Part shown: piece by piece, positions 1 to 5,338 of the stretch | Layout of the letters: the number at the start of each line of letters is the position of its first letter | Numbering within the stretch: the first letter of the stretch is position 1 | Source: Nitrospira sp. | Lineage (GTDB): Bacteria; Nitrospirota; Nitrospiria; Nitrospirales; Nitrospiraceae | Direction of reading: 5' to 3' | DNA length: 6,665 bases | NCBI GenBank assembly: GCA_024998705.1 | Contig: JACOEF010000329.1 | Coordinates: 1 to 6,665, forward strand | The notes under the pieces: generated by a model | What the model saw: only the letters and a program-made list of their open reading frames with translations | Databases searched by the model: none | What the model was told of the DNA's origin: nothing | Position numbers and translations under genes: made by a program

Positions 1-502
1 CTTTGACCAGTTCCGCCTTGGCGCCTTCGAGGTTTGCCTTCGCGGCCATTTCTTCGGCTACCGCATCATCGACATCTTTCGTACTCACAGCCTGCTCGGC
101 CAGCAAGGGCTTCACCCTGGCTAAATTCTGCTTGGCCTGCACCAGTCGAGCTTCCGCCTGAGCGACTGTCGCCTTGGCGCTCAACATCGCGGCGTGAAAG
201 GGCACCGGATCGATTTGATACAGACGGTCGCCTTTTTTGACGTCGCGTCCTTCCTTGAAAAACCACTCCTTGAGAATCCCGGTCACCTGCGATCTGATTT
301 CCACCGGTCGCGATGACTCCGACTGTCCGATAAACACCGGCTCATCGGGCACATCCTGCGCCGTCGCCACGACAATACCGACCTCTGGCATTGGAGGAGC
401 TGGGGAGGAACCGACCTCCTGTTTACAACTCGAGAGCAGCGCCAATGCAAGACACCCGTATAGCATCGGGGCTACAGTTGAAAGTCGTGATCGCCTGGCC
501 AT
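1..502 (-). CDS. RND efflux periplasmic adaptor (AcrA/MFP-like) lipoprotein, N-terminal part
   Basis: This is the first 167 residues of a membrane fusion protein. Such adaptors bridge an inner-membrane RND pump and an outer-membrane channel. The gene runs off the left edge. The start ATG at 502 has GGGAG about five bases upstream. Residues 1-26 form a lipoprotein signal: Arg-rich start, hydrophobic stretch, lipobox LSSC with the lipidated Cys at 26. Residues 38-48 (MPEVGIVVATA) are the usual start of the mature adaptor. Residues 66-98 (RPVEIRSQVTG...KKGDRLYQIDP) match the first half of the biotinyl-lipoyl domain. Residues 101-167 are Ala/Glu/Lys-rich and match the ascending arm of the alpha-hairpin. 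Substrate cannot be told; the pump gene would be expected beyond the left edge. The family assignment is firm. Confidence 0.93.
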   Translation of the reverse strand, partial: MARRSRLSTVAPMLYGCLALALLSSCKQEVGSSPAPPMPEVGIVVATAQDVPDEPVFIGQSESSRPVEIRSQVTGILKEWFFKEGRDVKKGDRLYQIDPVPFHAAMLSAKATVAQAEARLVQAKQNLARVKPLLAEQAVSTKDVDDAVAEEMAAKANLEGAKAELVK

Positions 503-557
503 GCTCACTCCCTGATAAAAGCTGAATACGCAATTCACGGGATACAATCGCACGCGT

Positions 558-586
558 ATCTTACTGGTTAGCTCCTGGGTAAGCAA
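558..586 (-). promoter_or_regulatory. possible sigma-70-type promoter for the efflux adaptor gene
   Basis: Read on the minus strand, TTGCTT (586-581) and TAAGAT (563-558) are separated by 17 bases, and the adaptor ATG at 502 lies about 55 bases downstream. The -35 box matches consensus at 3 of 6 positions and the -10 box at 4 of 6, so this is a weak candidate chosen by spacing and location. A short hairpin (CGGAG/CTCCG, 587-600) lies just upstream of the -35 box. Confidence 0.25.
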
Positions 587-889
587 CGGAGGCGGCTCCG
601 CGTATGCGGCTGATGGTCGCTGGCAAACACAGCATCGCGCGCTCCCTATAGTTCCAAAAGAGACCTCATGAGACGTACGGGTCGTACCTCGCAAGGAAGT
701 GACACATGATTAGGTGAGGATCAGAATTAGAAGAAAGGGGGGCGAGATCCCGGCTCCCAACGCCTGGTTTCGGCCCCTCTGCCACTCATGTTGCCCGACT
801 GAAGAGACTCAATTGTGACGTCCTGGTCTAGGTGACCTGCAACCGCCTCATCCCGCGACCATGTCCAAGCCGCCGCACAGCTATACGCT

Positions 890-907
890 CTGGATGATGT
901 CATCCAG
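890..907. repeat. 18-bp near-perfect palindrome
   Basis: CTGGATGA and TCATCCAG are exact reverse complements separated by TG. The site lies about 75 bp past the stop codon of the lipoprotein gene on its transcribed strand. It could fold as a hairpin in RNA or serve as a dimeric protein-binding site in DNA. No T tract follows, so an intrinsic terminator is not supported. Confidence 0.5.
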
Positions 908-982
908 GATCGTCCGGGCTGCACGATGATTCGGCGGGCCTTCGGCTGGAATCCCCTGCTGCCATCACCTCTACAACCAGCG

Positions 983-1417
983 CTACTTGATCGTCTGTAC
1001 CGTCTCGCGAAGTTCTTTCAACTCAGCAGCTAGCAAGTCGAGATGCTGGTCTCGCTGAGGCTGATCATCTTTGAACTTCCAGAGCCGCTTGAAGATCGCT
1101 CCGAGTTCCTTCTTGTGCGTCACGGCCAGTGCATAGGCCGGTGTTTTGCTTTGTGCGTCCGTCACGCCGCAAAACGAATCACTCAAGGCATGGAACTGAT
1201 TGTGGAGATCGTCGAAAGCCGTATCGACGCCTTTCCCACCCTTCGCCTTGGAGGCAGTCACCTCCATCATACTGGCAAGGTTTATCATCGTCTCGACACC
1301 GTTCGCCCCCTTCGCCTGTGTGGCATAGTCGCCGGCTCGAGGGTAAAAGAGATAACTGCAGCCGCTCAGGCTTGTCAGCATCAGCGCCATCGCGAGAAAT
1401 CCTATCGTTCGCCGCAT
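983..1417 (-). CDS. small lipoprotein of unknown function
   Basis: A 144-residue predicted lipoprotein. I chose the ATG at 1417 because GGAGGA (1427-1422) lies four bases upstream and the protein then begins with a classic lipoprotein signal: MRRTIGFLAMALMLTSLSGC, with lipobox LSGC and lipidated Cys at 20. A start seven codons upstream would place this ribosome site inside the gene. The mature part is short and mostly helical in appearance. It has a second Cys near residue 83 (SFCGV) and an acidic Leu-rich C terminus (LDLLAAELKELRETVQTIK) that could form a short coiled coil. I do not recognise the family. It follows the DUF1579-like gene by 128 bp on the same strand, so the two may or may not share a transcript. 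The envelope location is a firm prediction; the role is unknown. Confidence 0.8.
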   Translation of the reverse strand: MRRTIGFLAMALMLTSLSGCSYLFYPRAGDYATQAKGANGVETMINLASMMEVTASKAKGGKGVDTAFDDLHNQFHALSDSFCGVTDAQSKTPAYALAVTHKKELGAIFKRLWKFKDDQPQRDQHLDLLAAELKELRETVQTIK

Positions 1418-1545
1418 ACAGTCCTCCATTCGAAACATTGATGACCCACGAGCCGCTCATTTGGCTGCCCAGGTCACGATATCTACGCCCTGCCCTGTCC
1501 CTTGATGTGCACACGTCACCCAACACGATCGCGGAGACCAACGCC

Positions 1546-2145
1546 TTACGGCTTCCTCGTATAAATGATCTCCATCATCTTCGCTTCCTTGCCGTGCCCG
1601 TGGTTCCCATACATCTCGAACGTCTGTGTATTGTGGTCCACCAACTTCCAGACTGCGCGATGGCGCATCTCCCCACCGCCCGGCTCGGGATGCGACCCTT
1701 TCAGCGTAATTGTCTTTCCGTCGGCACTCGCCGTTCCTTCCATGATAAAGATTCCCGTTCCCATAGTGTCCATCCAGGCAGTCACATATTTCTTGCGCAC
1801 GTTGTCGTAGGCATCGATCCCGATTCCTGAAAACGGCTGCCCCATCATCTGGCTGTTGAACTCCTGATAGAGAAAGCGTCCGTCCAACAGCATCTTCAGT
1901 TCAGCGGTACCGCCGGCTTCCGTGGGAGGTTTGCCGGGCTCCATCCACTCCTTGGTCGTCGTCGTCCAACTGCCGGCTAAATCGGCAAACGCCTTATGCG
2001 GCTCGCCGGGCTGGGCCAACTTCTGCCAGAGCTCCATCATCGCCTGCGGGTCCATTGGTTTGTCATGCTTCTTTTCTTTGGCCTCACCAATCGAGACGCT
2101 CACAATTAACGCAAGGGCGACCAGTGTCACCGTGATGTATCGCAT
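1546..2145 (-). CDS. secreted DUF1579-family protein
   Basis: A 199-residue protein with a Sec signal peptide (MRYITVTLVALALIVSVSIGEA, likely cut after Ala22) and then a Lys-rich linker. From about residue 52 it reads as the DUF1579 domain: a FADLAGSWTTTTKEW opening, MLLDGRFLYQEF, GIGIDAYDNVRKKYVTAWMDTMGTGIF, and a final strand FEMYGNHGHGKEAKMMEIIYTRK. Members are predicted lipocalin-like beta-barrels of unknown function, usually about 150-200 residues, so the length is normal. The ATG at 2145 has AGGAGG five bases upstream. It is separated from the upstream DGPF gene by 198 bp and has its own promoter candidate, so it may be a separate unit. Confident on family; no ligand or reaction can be named. 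Confidence 0.88.
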   Translation of the reverse strand: MRYITVTLVALALIVSVSIGEAKEKKHDKPMDPQAMMELWQKLAQPGEPHKAFADLAGSWTTTTKEWMEPGKPPTEAGGTAELKMLLDGRFLYQEFNSQMMGQPFSGIGIDAYDNVRKKYVTAWMDTMGTGIFIMEGTASADGKTITLKGSHPEPGGGEMRHRAVWKLVDHNTQTFEMYGNHGHGKEAKMMEIIYTRKP

Positions 2146-2193
2146 AATGGCCTCCTGAGTCTGACTGAGCTGGGTTGAGTATCTTCTTCTAGA

Positions 2194-2222
2194 ACTATGC
2201 TCGCCTCATACGATCAGATCAA
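2194..2222 (-). promoter_or_regulatory. possible sigma-70-type promoter for the DUF1579-like gene
   Basis: On the minus strand TTGATC (2222-2217), a 17-base spacer and CATAGT (2199-2194) lie about 50 bases before the ATG at 2145. Each box matches consensus at 4 of 6 positions. Spacing and distance are ideal but the boxes are ordinary, so confidence is modest. Confidence 0.3.
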
Positions 2223-2343
2223 GTCTGGCAAGACCCCCTGGCGCTGTTAGCTTTCGACCCATGCATTGCGTGTGTATTCGAACGACACTCGGTTTGGTCG
2301 CGGCATACATCAGCCCTGCGGCTGTCTCCACCATAGCCTCATC

Positions 2344-2772
2344 CTACTGCTTCCCGGCCACTTGTGCCCGTAGCCGCTCTTCCTGCTCTCTAAGCTCAGG
2401 TGTCAACTCAGCGCCAAAGTCGTAGGCCTCGAACAGGGGACGAATTTCGATTTCAGATTCTTCGCCCGGCATCGGACTGGGACAACGCTTGACCCATTCG
2501 ATGGCCTCTGCTTTGGATTTGCACTGCCAGAGCCAGTAACCGGCGACAATTTCGTTCGTCTCTGCAAACGGTCCGTCCGTGACGATCCGCTGGTTACCGG
2601 CAAACTTTACTCGGACACCTTTCGAACTCGGATGAAGCCCCTCCCCTCCAAGCATCACGCCGGCCTTGACCAGTTCTTCGTTGTATTTCATCATGGCGGA
2701 CAGCAACCCCTGGCTCGGCATCACCCCCGCCTCTGAATTTTTGGTAGCTTTGACGAAGACGATGAATCGCAT
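2344..2772 (-). CDS. YCII-related / DGPF-domain protein (third copy)
   Basis: A 142-residue YCII/DGPF-domain protein (YciI-like ferredoxin fold). The family motif TDGPFAET is at residues 65-72, followed by a GYWLW strand (78-82) and EIRPLFE (109-115). A His at 47 occupies the usual GLHPS/SPLHP position. The tail after residue 118 (LTPELREQEERLRAQ) is an extra charged helix absent from the other two copies here. I chose the ATG at 2772 because family members begin MRFIVFVK or MKYLCL; AAGGAG lies about eight bases upstream. The biochemical activity of DGPF proteins is unsettled. They are frequent partners of ECF sigma factors, and an ECF42-like promoter lies 74-100 bp upstream. Confidence 0.9.
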   Translation of the reverse strand: MRFIVFVKATKNSEAGVMPSQGLLSAMMKYNEELVKAGVMLGGEGLHPSSKGVRVKFAGNQRIVTDGPFAETNEIVAGYWLWQCKSKAEAIEWVKRCPSPMPGEESEIEIRPLFEAYDFGAELTPELREQEERLRAQVAGKQ

Positions 2773-2803
2773 GGAACGCGCTCCTTCCTTGGTGAAATGG
2801 TTG

Positions 2804-2816
2804 TGCAGCAGCTGCA
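2804..2816. repeat. small hairpin in the DGPF leader
   Basis: TGCAG-CAG-CTGCA is a perfect 5-bp inverted repeat between the ECF-like promoter and the DGPF start codon. It would form a small hairpin in the 5' untranslated RNA about 30 bases before the ATG. It could be chance. Confidence 0.25.
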
Positions 2817-2845
2817 TTCGCACACCGGCCGCCTTCTACCCATTA

Positions 2846-2871
2846 GTCGCCCGCACAAGCGGAAATCGACA
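2846..2871 (-). promoter_or_regulatory. ECF42-like promoter, TGTCGA-N16-CGAC
   Basis: On the minus strand TGTCGA (2871-2866) is followed after exactly 16 bases by CGAC (2849-2846). From memory, the motif described for ECF42 sigma factors is TGTCGA at -35 and CG(A/T)C at -10. Those sigma factors are genomically linked to DGPF proteins. The gene downstream encodes a DGPF protein (ATG at 2772). No other exact TGTCGA lies in an intergenic gap of this window. The match is visible directly; regulation by such a sigma factor is inferred, and no sigma gene is in the window. Confidence 0.55.
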
Positions 2872-2883
2872 GCGCATGAGGTT

Positions 2884-2903
2884 TTCAACTGTGCCTTCAT
2901 GCC
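2884..2903. repeat. 20-bp dispersed repeat, copy 1
   Basis: TTCAACTGTGCCTTCATGCC matches the 20-mer at 3464-3483 at 18 of 20 positions, with an 11-bp exact core CTGTGCCTTCA. This copy lies just past the stop codon of the PhnB-type gene (2914) and just upstream of the ECF-like promoter. It may be a remnant of a duplicated upstream region. Confidence 0.5.
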
Positions 2904-2913
2904 GTGTTCGCCG

Positions 2914-3399
2914 TCATCGGCCCTCATAGGCCCGTTGAACAAGCTGCAAATCCGGCTTGGTCATACTGAGAATGGCCGCCATGACCCGCTCCGACCTCGC
3001 GGCATCCTGGTCGCGCAACATCTCATCCCACGCCGGCACCACGATCTGCCATGAGAGCCCGAACTTATCTTTGAGCCACCCGCATTGTCCCTTTTCCCCG
3101 CCTTGGGAGAGGGCCTCCCACAGGTGATCGATCTCGTCCTGCGCCTCGCACTTCACCATCAACGACACCGCTTCAGTAAACGTGAAGATCGGGCCGCCGT
3201 TCAGCGCGAGAAACTCCTGCCCAGCGATTTCGAACGTCACGGTCATGACCGAGCCCTTCGGTCTTCCCGAGACCGTCGCACCAGCTTCTCCATAGTAGGT
3301 GATGGGACCGAGCTTCGCCTTCTTGAAGGTCGCCACATAAAACTTCGCCGCCTCTTCGGCCTGATCGTCAAACCACAAACATGGGGCGATCTTTTGCAT
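2914..3399 (-). CDS. PhnB-type VOC protein (3-dmu-9_3-mt domain)
   Basis: A 161-residue vicinal-oxygen-chelate superfamily protein of the PhnB / 3-demethylubiquinone methyltransferase-like subgroup. Despite that Pfam name, these are not known to be methyltransferases. The typical opening is KIAPCLWFDDQAEEAAKFY (residues 3-21), followed by SVMTVTFEIAGQEFLALNGGP (50-70) and the signature CGWLKDKFGLSWQIV (106-120). The C-terminal helix ends in LSMTKPDLQLVQRAYEG, usual for the subgroup. The ATG at 3399 has GAGGAG about nine bases upstream. Length is normal. The gene lies upstream of the third DGPF gene, with a 141-bp gap that holds a promoter candidate; VOC and DGPF proteins commonly occur together. 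Substrate unknown. Confidence 0.92.
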   Translation of the reverse strand: MQKIAPCLWFDDQAEEAAKFYVATFKKAKLGPITYYGEAGATVSGRPKGSVMTVTFEIAGQEFLALNGGPIFTFTEAVSLMVKCEAQDEIDHLWEALSQGGEKGQCGWLKDKFGLSWQIVVPAWDEMLRDQDAARSERVMAAILSMTKPDLQLVQRAYEGR

Positions 3400-3421
3400 G
3401 ACAGTTCACTCCTCGATAAGA

Positions 3422-3449
3422 GCCAATGGCTTATGGCGTATAGCCCATG
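3422..3449. repeat. heptanucleotide array, GCNYATR family, first block
   Basis: Four consecutive 7-bp units: GCCAATG, GCTTATG, GCGTATA, GCCCATG. All begin with GC and share the pattern GC-N-pyrimidine/A-AT-purine. The block lies 22 bp upstream of the PhnB-type start codon. Its complement partly matches the second block (3494-3514): over 20 positions about 16 agree in inverted orientation, so the two blocks could pair. Confidence 0.7.
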
Positions 3450-3463
3450 ACAGGAGAGCAAGA

Positions 3464-3483
3464 TTCATCTGTGCCTTCAGGCC
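3464..3483. repeat. 20-bp dispersed repeat, copy 2
   Basis: TTCATCTGTGCCTTCAGGCC, 18 of 20 identical to 2884-2903. This copy lies upstream of the PhnB-type gene, as copy 1 lies upstream of the third DGPF gene, so both precede a gene of the DGPF/VOC cluster in the same orientation. Confidence 0.5.
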
Positions 3484-3493
3484 TTCTCCGTTT

Positions 3494-3521
3494 GCCATAG
3501 GCTATGAGCCATATGCTCTCC
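3494..3521. repeat. heptanucleotide array, GCNYATR family, second block
   Basis: Four 7-bp units in phase: GCCATAG, GCTATGA, GCCATAT, GCTCTCC. The first three share a GC-pyrimidine-AT core and the last is diverged. The block ends seven bases from the stop codon of the moaD-like gene (3528). Together with the first block it fills most of the gap between the moaD-like and PhnB-type genes. Confidence 0.65.
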
Positions 3522-3527
3522 ATCCTG

Positions 3528-3824
3528 TTATCCCCCCGCCATCGCCCCAACAATGAGCAACGGCTCAGCGCCCGTCACGACAAGCTCAGGGAGCAGGCTG
3601 TCGGGTGACTCGTGCGACAGGTCCTGCCCACAGGCAAAGAACCGAATGAACGGCCGCCGCTTGTGCGTCACGTGGTCGCGAATGGTTCCACGTAACATGG
3701 GATACCGGGCCTCAAGCGCATCGAGCACGGCCCGTTGCGTCACTGGAGCAGTCACATCCAGCGCCACTTCACCCGTCACACGCGCCAACGTTCTTAAATG
3801 TTGTGGCAGTATGATTCGCACCAT
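3528..3824 (-). CDS. MoaD/ThiS-family ubiquitin-like protein with C-terminal Gly-Gly
   Basis: A 98-residue beta-grasp protein. It opens [15 protein letters not shown] (first hairpin), has a helix around 29-41 ([14 protein letters not shown]), an [12 protein letters not shown] strand (59-70), and ends [10 protein letters not shown]. The last two residues are Gly-Gly with nothing after them, the form needed for adenylation and thiocarboxylation by an E1-like enzyme. In MoaD and ThiS this tail carries sulfur for molybdopterin or thiamine synthesis. No ThiF/MoeB, MoaE or ThiG gene is in the window, so the pathway is unknown. I chose the ATG at 3824 because the domain begins there; the ribosome site (GAGAGA, about seven bases upstream) is weak. 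The leader is a heptamer array. It follows the BNR gene, a pairing I recall from other genomes. Confidence 0.85.
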   Translation of the reverse strand: MVRIILPQHLRTLARVTGEVALDVTAPVTQRAVLDALEARYPMLRGTIRDHVTHKRRPFIRFFACGQDLSHESPDSLLPELVVTGAEPLLIVGAMAGG

Positions 3825-3834
3825 AGTTTGTCTC

Positions 3835-3897
3835 TCATCTCGTGTACTGGAAGACGTATCTCGTGAAGCGTATCTCGTATCTCGCGAACGGTGTGAT
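3835..3897. repeat. heptanucleotide array, GTATCTC family, in the moaD-like leader
   Basis: Nine 7-bp units in strict phase: TCATCTC, GTGTACT, GGAAGAC, GTATCTC, GTGAAGC, GTATCTC, GTATCTC, GCGAACG, GTGTGAT. Three are exact GTATCTC and most begin with GT. The 17-mer CGTGAAGCGTATCTCGT (3862-3878) is identical to 5278-5294 in the leader of the BNR gene. The array ends 10 bp before the moaD-like ATG and so would lie in its 5' untranslated RNA. Confidence 0.8.
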
Positions 3898-3944
3898 GAA
3901 CATTCAACTATTCGTGACCTCTCACCCACTGCGCCTCATCACGA

Positions 3945-4065
3945 GGCTGCTCAAAATGGTCGTCCGGCAAGGCCGCAGGGAGCGAGGCGAATGAGGCGTA
4001 CCCTCGGGGTACGTCGCAGTGAGAGTCGCGACTGAGAACGCCGCTGGCGGCCATTTTCAGCAGCC
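3945..4065. repeat. 121-bp palindromic intergenic element
   Basis: The outer arms GGCTGCTCAAAATGG (3945-3959) and CCATTTTCAGCAGCC (4051-4065) pair at 14 of 15 positions, and pairing continues imperfectly inward. The centre is a perfect hairpin, CGTACCC-TCG-GGGTACG (3997-4013). The element ends one base from the BNR stop codon (4067-4069), so the BNR transcript would read straight into it. It resembles an intergenic repeat I recall as abundant in Nitrospira genomes. A terminator, a message-stabilising 3' structure or a non-autonomous mobile repeat are all possible. Confidence 0.8.
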
Positions 4066-4066
4066 G

Positions 4067-5247
4067 CTACAGGGCCTGAACCTCTACAGACAACACCCCC
4101 GGCAAATCCCGCACAATCGCTGTCCAACTGTCACCGCCGTCGCGGGACGCATAGACCTGCCCGCCGGTCGTCCCGAAATAGAGCCCACAGGGCTCCAGTG
4201 AATCCACCGCCATCGCGTCCCGCAGAATGTTCACATAACAATCCTGCTGCGGGAGTCCCTTCGTGAGCGGTTCCCATTCATTGCCGCCGCTCTTGCTCCG
4301 GTACACGCGGAGTTTTCCCTCCGGCGGATAATGTTCCGAATCGCTCTTGATTGGCACCACATAGACCGTATTGGGTTCATGGGCATGCACCGCAATCGGG
4401 AACCCGAAATCACTCGGCAGGTTACCGCTGATCTCATGCCACGAGTCGCCGGCATCGTCGCTGCGCAGGACATCCCAATGCTTCTGCATGAACAACACAT
4501 TCGGGCGTGACGGATGCATGGTAATGCGATGCACACAGTGGCCGACTTCGGCATCCAGGTCCGGCAACTCATATGGTGATGTGAGCCCGCGATTGATCGG
4601 TTTCCAGGTCCTGCCGCCATCGTCGGTGCGGAATGCCCCCGCCGCAGAAATGGCACTGTACATACGATCGGGCCGGCTCTGGTCCAACAGGATGGTATGC
4701 AGGCACATCCCCCGGCGCCAGGCTGCCAGAGATGGCCCTTCGCGCTGCGCAGGCCCGGCAGTTCACGCCAGGTCTTGCCCCCATCCGATGATTTGAAGAT
4801 TGCGGCGTCCTCCGCACCGGCATAGACCGTGTCCGGATCGGTCAGCGAGGGTTCCAAGTGCCAGATGCGTTTGAACTCCCATGGCCGCTGCGTGCCGTCG
4901 TAATGCTGGTGGGTGGTCAGCGGCCGACCGGTTTCCGCCGACGCATCGTAGAGAAACATGTTACTTGCGCCGTTGGGCATCCCGTCCGCCCCCATCAAAT
5001 CTTCCGGCTTGGTTCCCGGCGGGTTCCAGGTCTTGCCGCCGTCATCAGACCGTTGAATCACCTGGCCGAACCAGCTGCTGGTCTGCGAGGCGTACAACCG
5101 ATTCGGATCGGCAGGCGACGCTTTCAGATGGTACATCTCCCAGCCACCGAAGTAGGGCCCCTGCACGTCCCACCGTTTCCGTGTACCATCCGAGGTGAGG
5201 ATAAACGCGCCTTTCTTCGTCCCGACAAGTACCCGTACCCCGCTCAT
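4067..5247 (-). CDS. BNR/Asp-box beta-propeller protein, broken by a one-base frameshift
   Basis: A 393-residue protein once the frame is restored. The ATG at 5247 has AAAGGAG six bases upstream and opens [17 protein letters not shown], typical of the family. Six Asp boxes are visible: SDDGGKTW (67-74), SSDGGKTW (153-160), TDDGGRTW (208-215), SDDAGDSW (263-270), SKSGGNEW (318-325, degenerate) and SRDGGDSW (368-375). This is a sialidase-like propeller fold, but sialidase catalytic residues are not evident, and annotation as an exo-sialidase would be unsafe. There is no signal peptide, so it is probably cytoplasmic. The frame breaks at residue 180: the run of five C at 4709-4713 (G on the coding strand) needs a sixth to join HLWQPGAGG to MCLHTILLD. 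Both sides match the family well, so this is a recent mutation or a sequencing error. It precedes the moaD-like gene. Confidence 0.87.
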
Positions 5248-5253
5248 ATCCGA

Positions 5254-5260
5254 CTCCTTT
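5254..5260 (-). promoter_or_regulatory. ribosome binding site of the BNR gene
   Basis: AAAGGAG on the minus strand, six bases before the ATG at 5247. It decides the start: the frame stays open upstream into the heptamer array, but no such site precedes the earlier codons. Confidence 0.75.
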
Positions 5261-5271
5261 CCCAACCGTGG

Positions 5272-5327
5272 GTATTCCGTGAAGCGTATCTCGTCGTTCG
5301 TATCTCGTGACACGTCTGAAGCGTTCA
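5272..5327. repeat. heptanucleotide array, GTATCTC family, in the BNR leader
   Basis: Eight 7-bp units in phase: GTATTCC, GTGAAGC, GTATCTC, GTCGTTC, GTATCTC, GTGACAC, GTCTGAA, GCGTTCA. The first seven begin with GT and two are exact GTATCTC. Similar 7-bp spacing (TTCTTCA, CGCGTCA) continues to the stop codon of the preceding DGPF gene (5339-5341). The array nearly fills the gap between that gene and the BNR start. It belongs to the same family as 3835-3897. Confidence 0.8.
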
Positions 5328-5338
5328 TTCTTCACGCG

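Larger units (their letters stand above)
503..982. other. 480-bp stretch without a supported gene
   Basis: The stretch separates the end of the lipoprotein gene from the start of the efflux gene. I see no recognisable protein. The longest minus-strand reading frame (924-727, 65 codons from a GTG) has no Shine-Dalgarno sequence and no family-like residues. The stretch holds two inverted repeats. One is a near-perfect 18-bp palindrome, CTGGATGA-TG-TCATCCAG (890-907). The other is GTACG-GGT-CGTAC (675-687), whose flanks GAG and CTC can also pair. Either could be an operator or the remains of a terminator; neither is followed by a T run on the minus strand. Confidence 0.6.

Noticed and set aside
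727..924. A 65-codon minus-strand frame in the gene-poor gap
   Set aside because: It starts with GTG, has no Shine-Dalgarno sequence and resembles no family I know.
983..1438. Lipoprotein start seven codons upstream at 1438
   Set aside because: That reading includes the ribosome site as codons and spoils the lipoprotein signal, which begins at the ATG at 1417.
1129..1830. A 233-codon plus-strand open frame
   Set aside because: It runs antisense across the lipoprotein and DUF1579-like genes, is rich in Arg, Pro and His as expected of an antisense shadow, and has no recognisable domain.
2311..2324. CAGCC-CTGC-GGCTG hairpin as a terminator after the third DGPF gene
   Set aside because: The stem is 5 bp and no T tract follows on the minus strand.
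2914..3399. Calling the PhnB-type protein a 3-demethylubiquinone methyltransferase
   Set aside because: That name is historical; the sequence is a VOC fold with no S-adenosylmethionine-binding motif.
3835..3897. CRISPR array
   Set aside because: Units are only 7 bp, directly joined and without spacers of constant length; no cas gene is present.
4067..5247. Calling the BNR protein a sialidase
   Set aside because: Asp boxes are structural and occur in many propellers; I see no sialidase catalytic Arg triad or FRIP-like motif.
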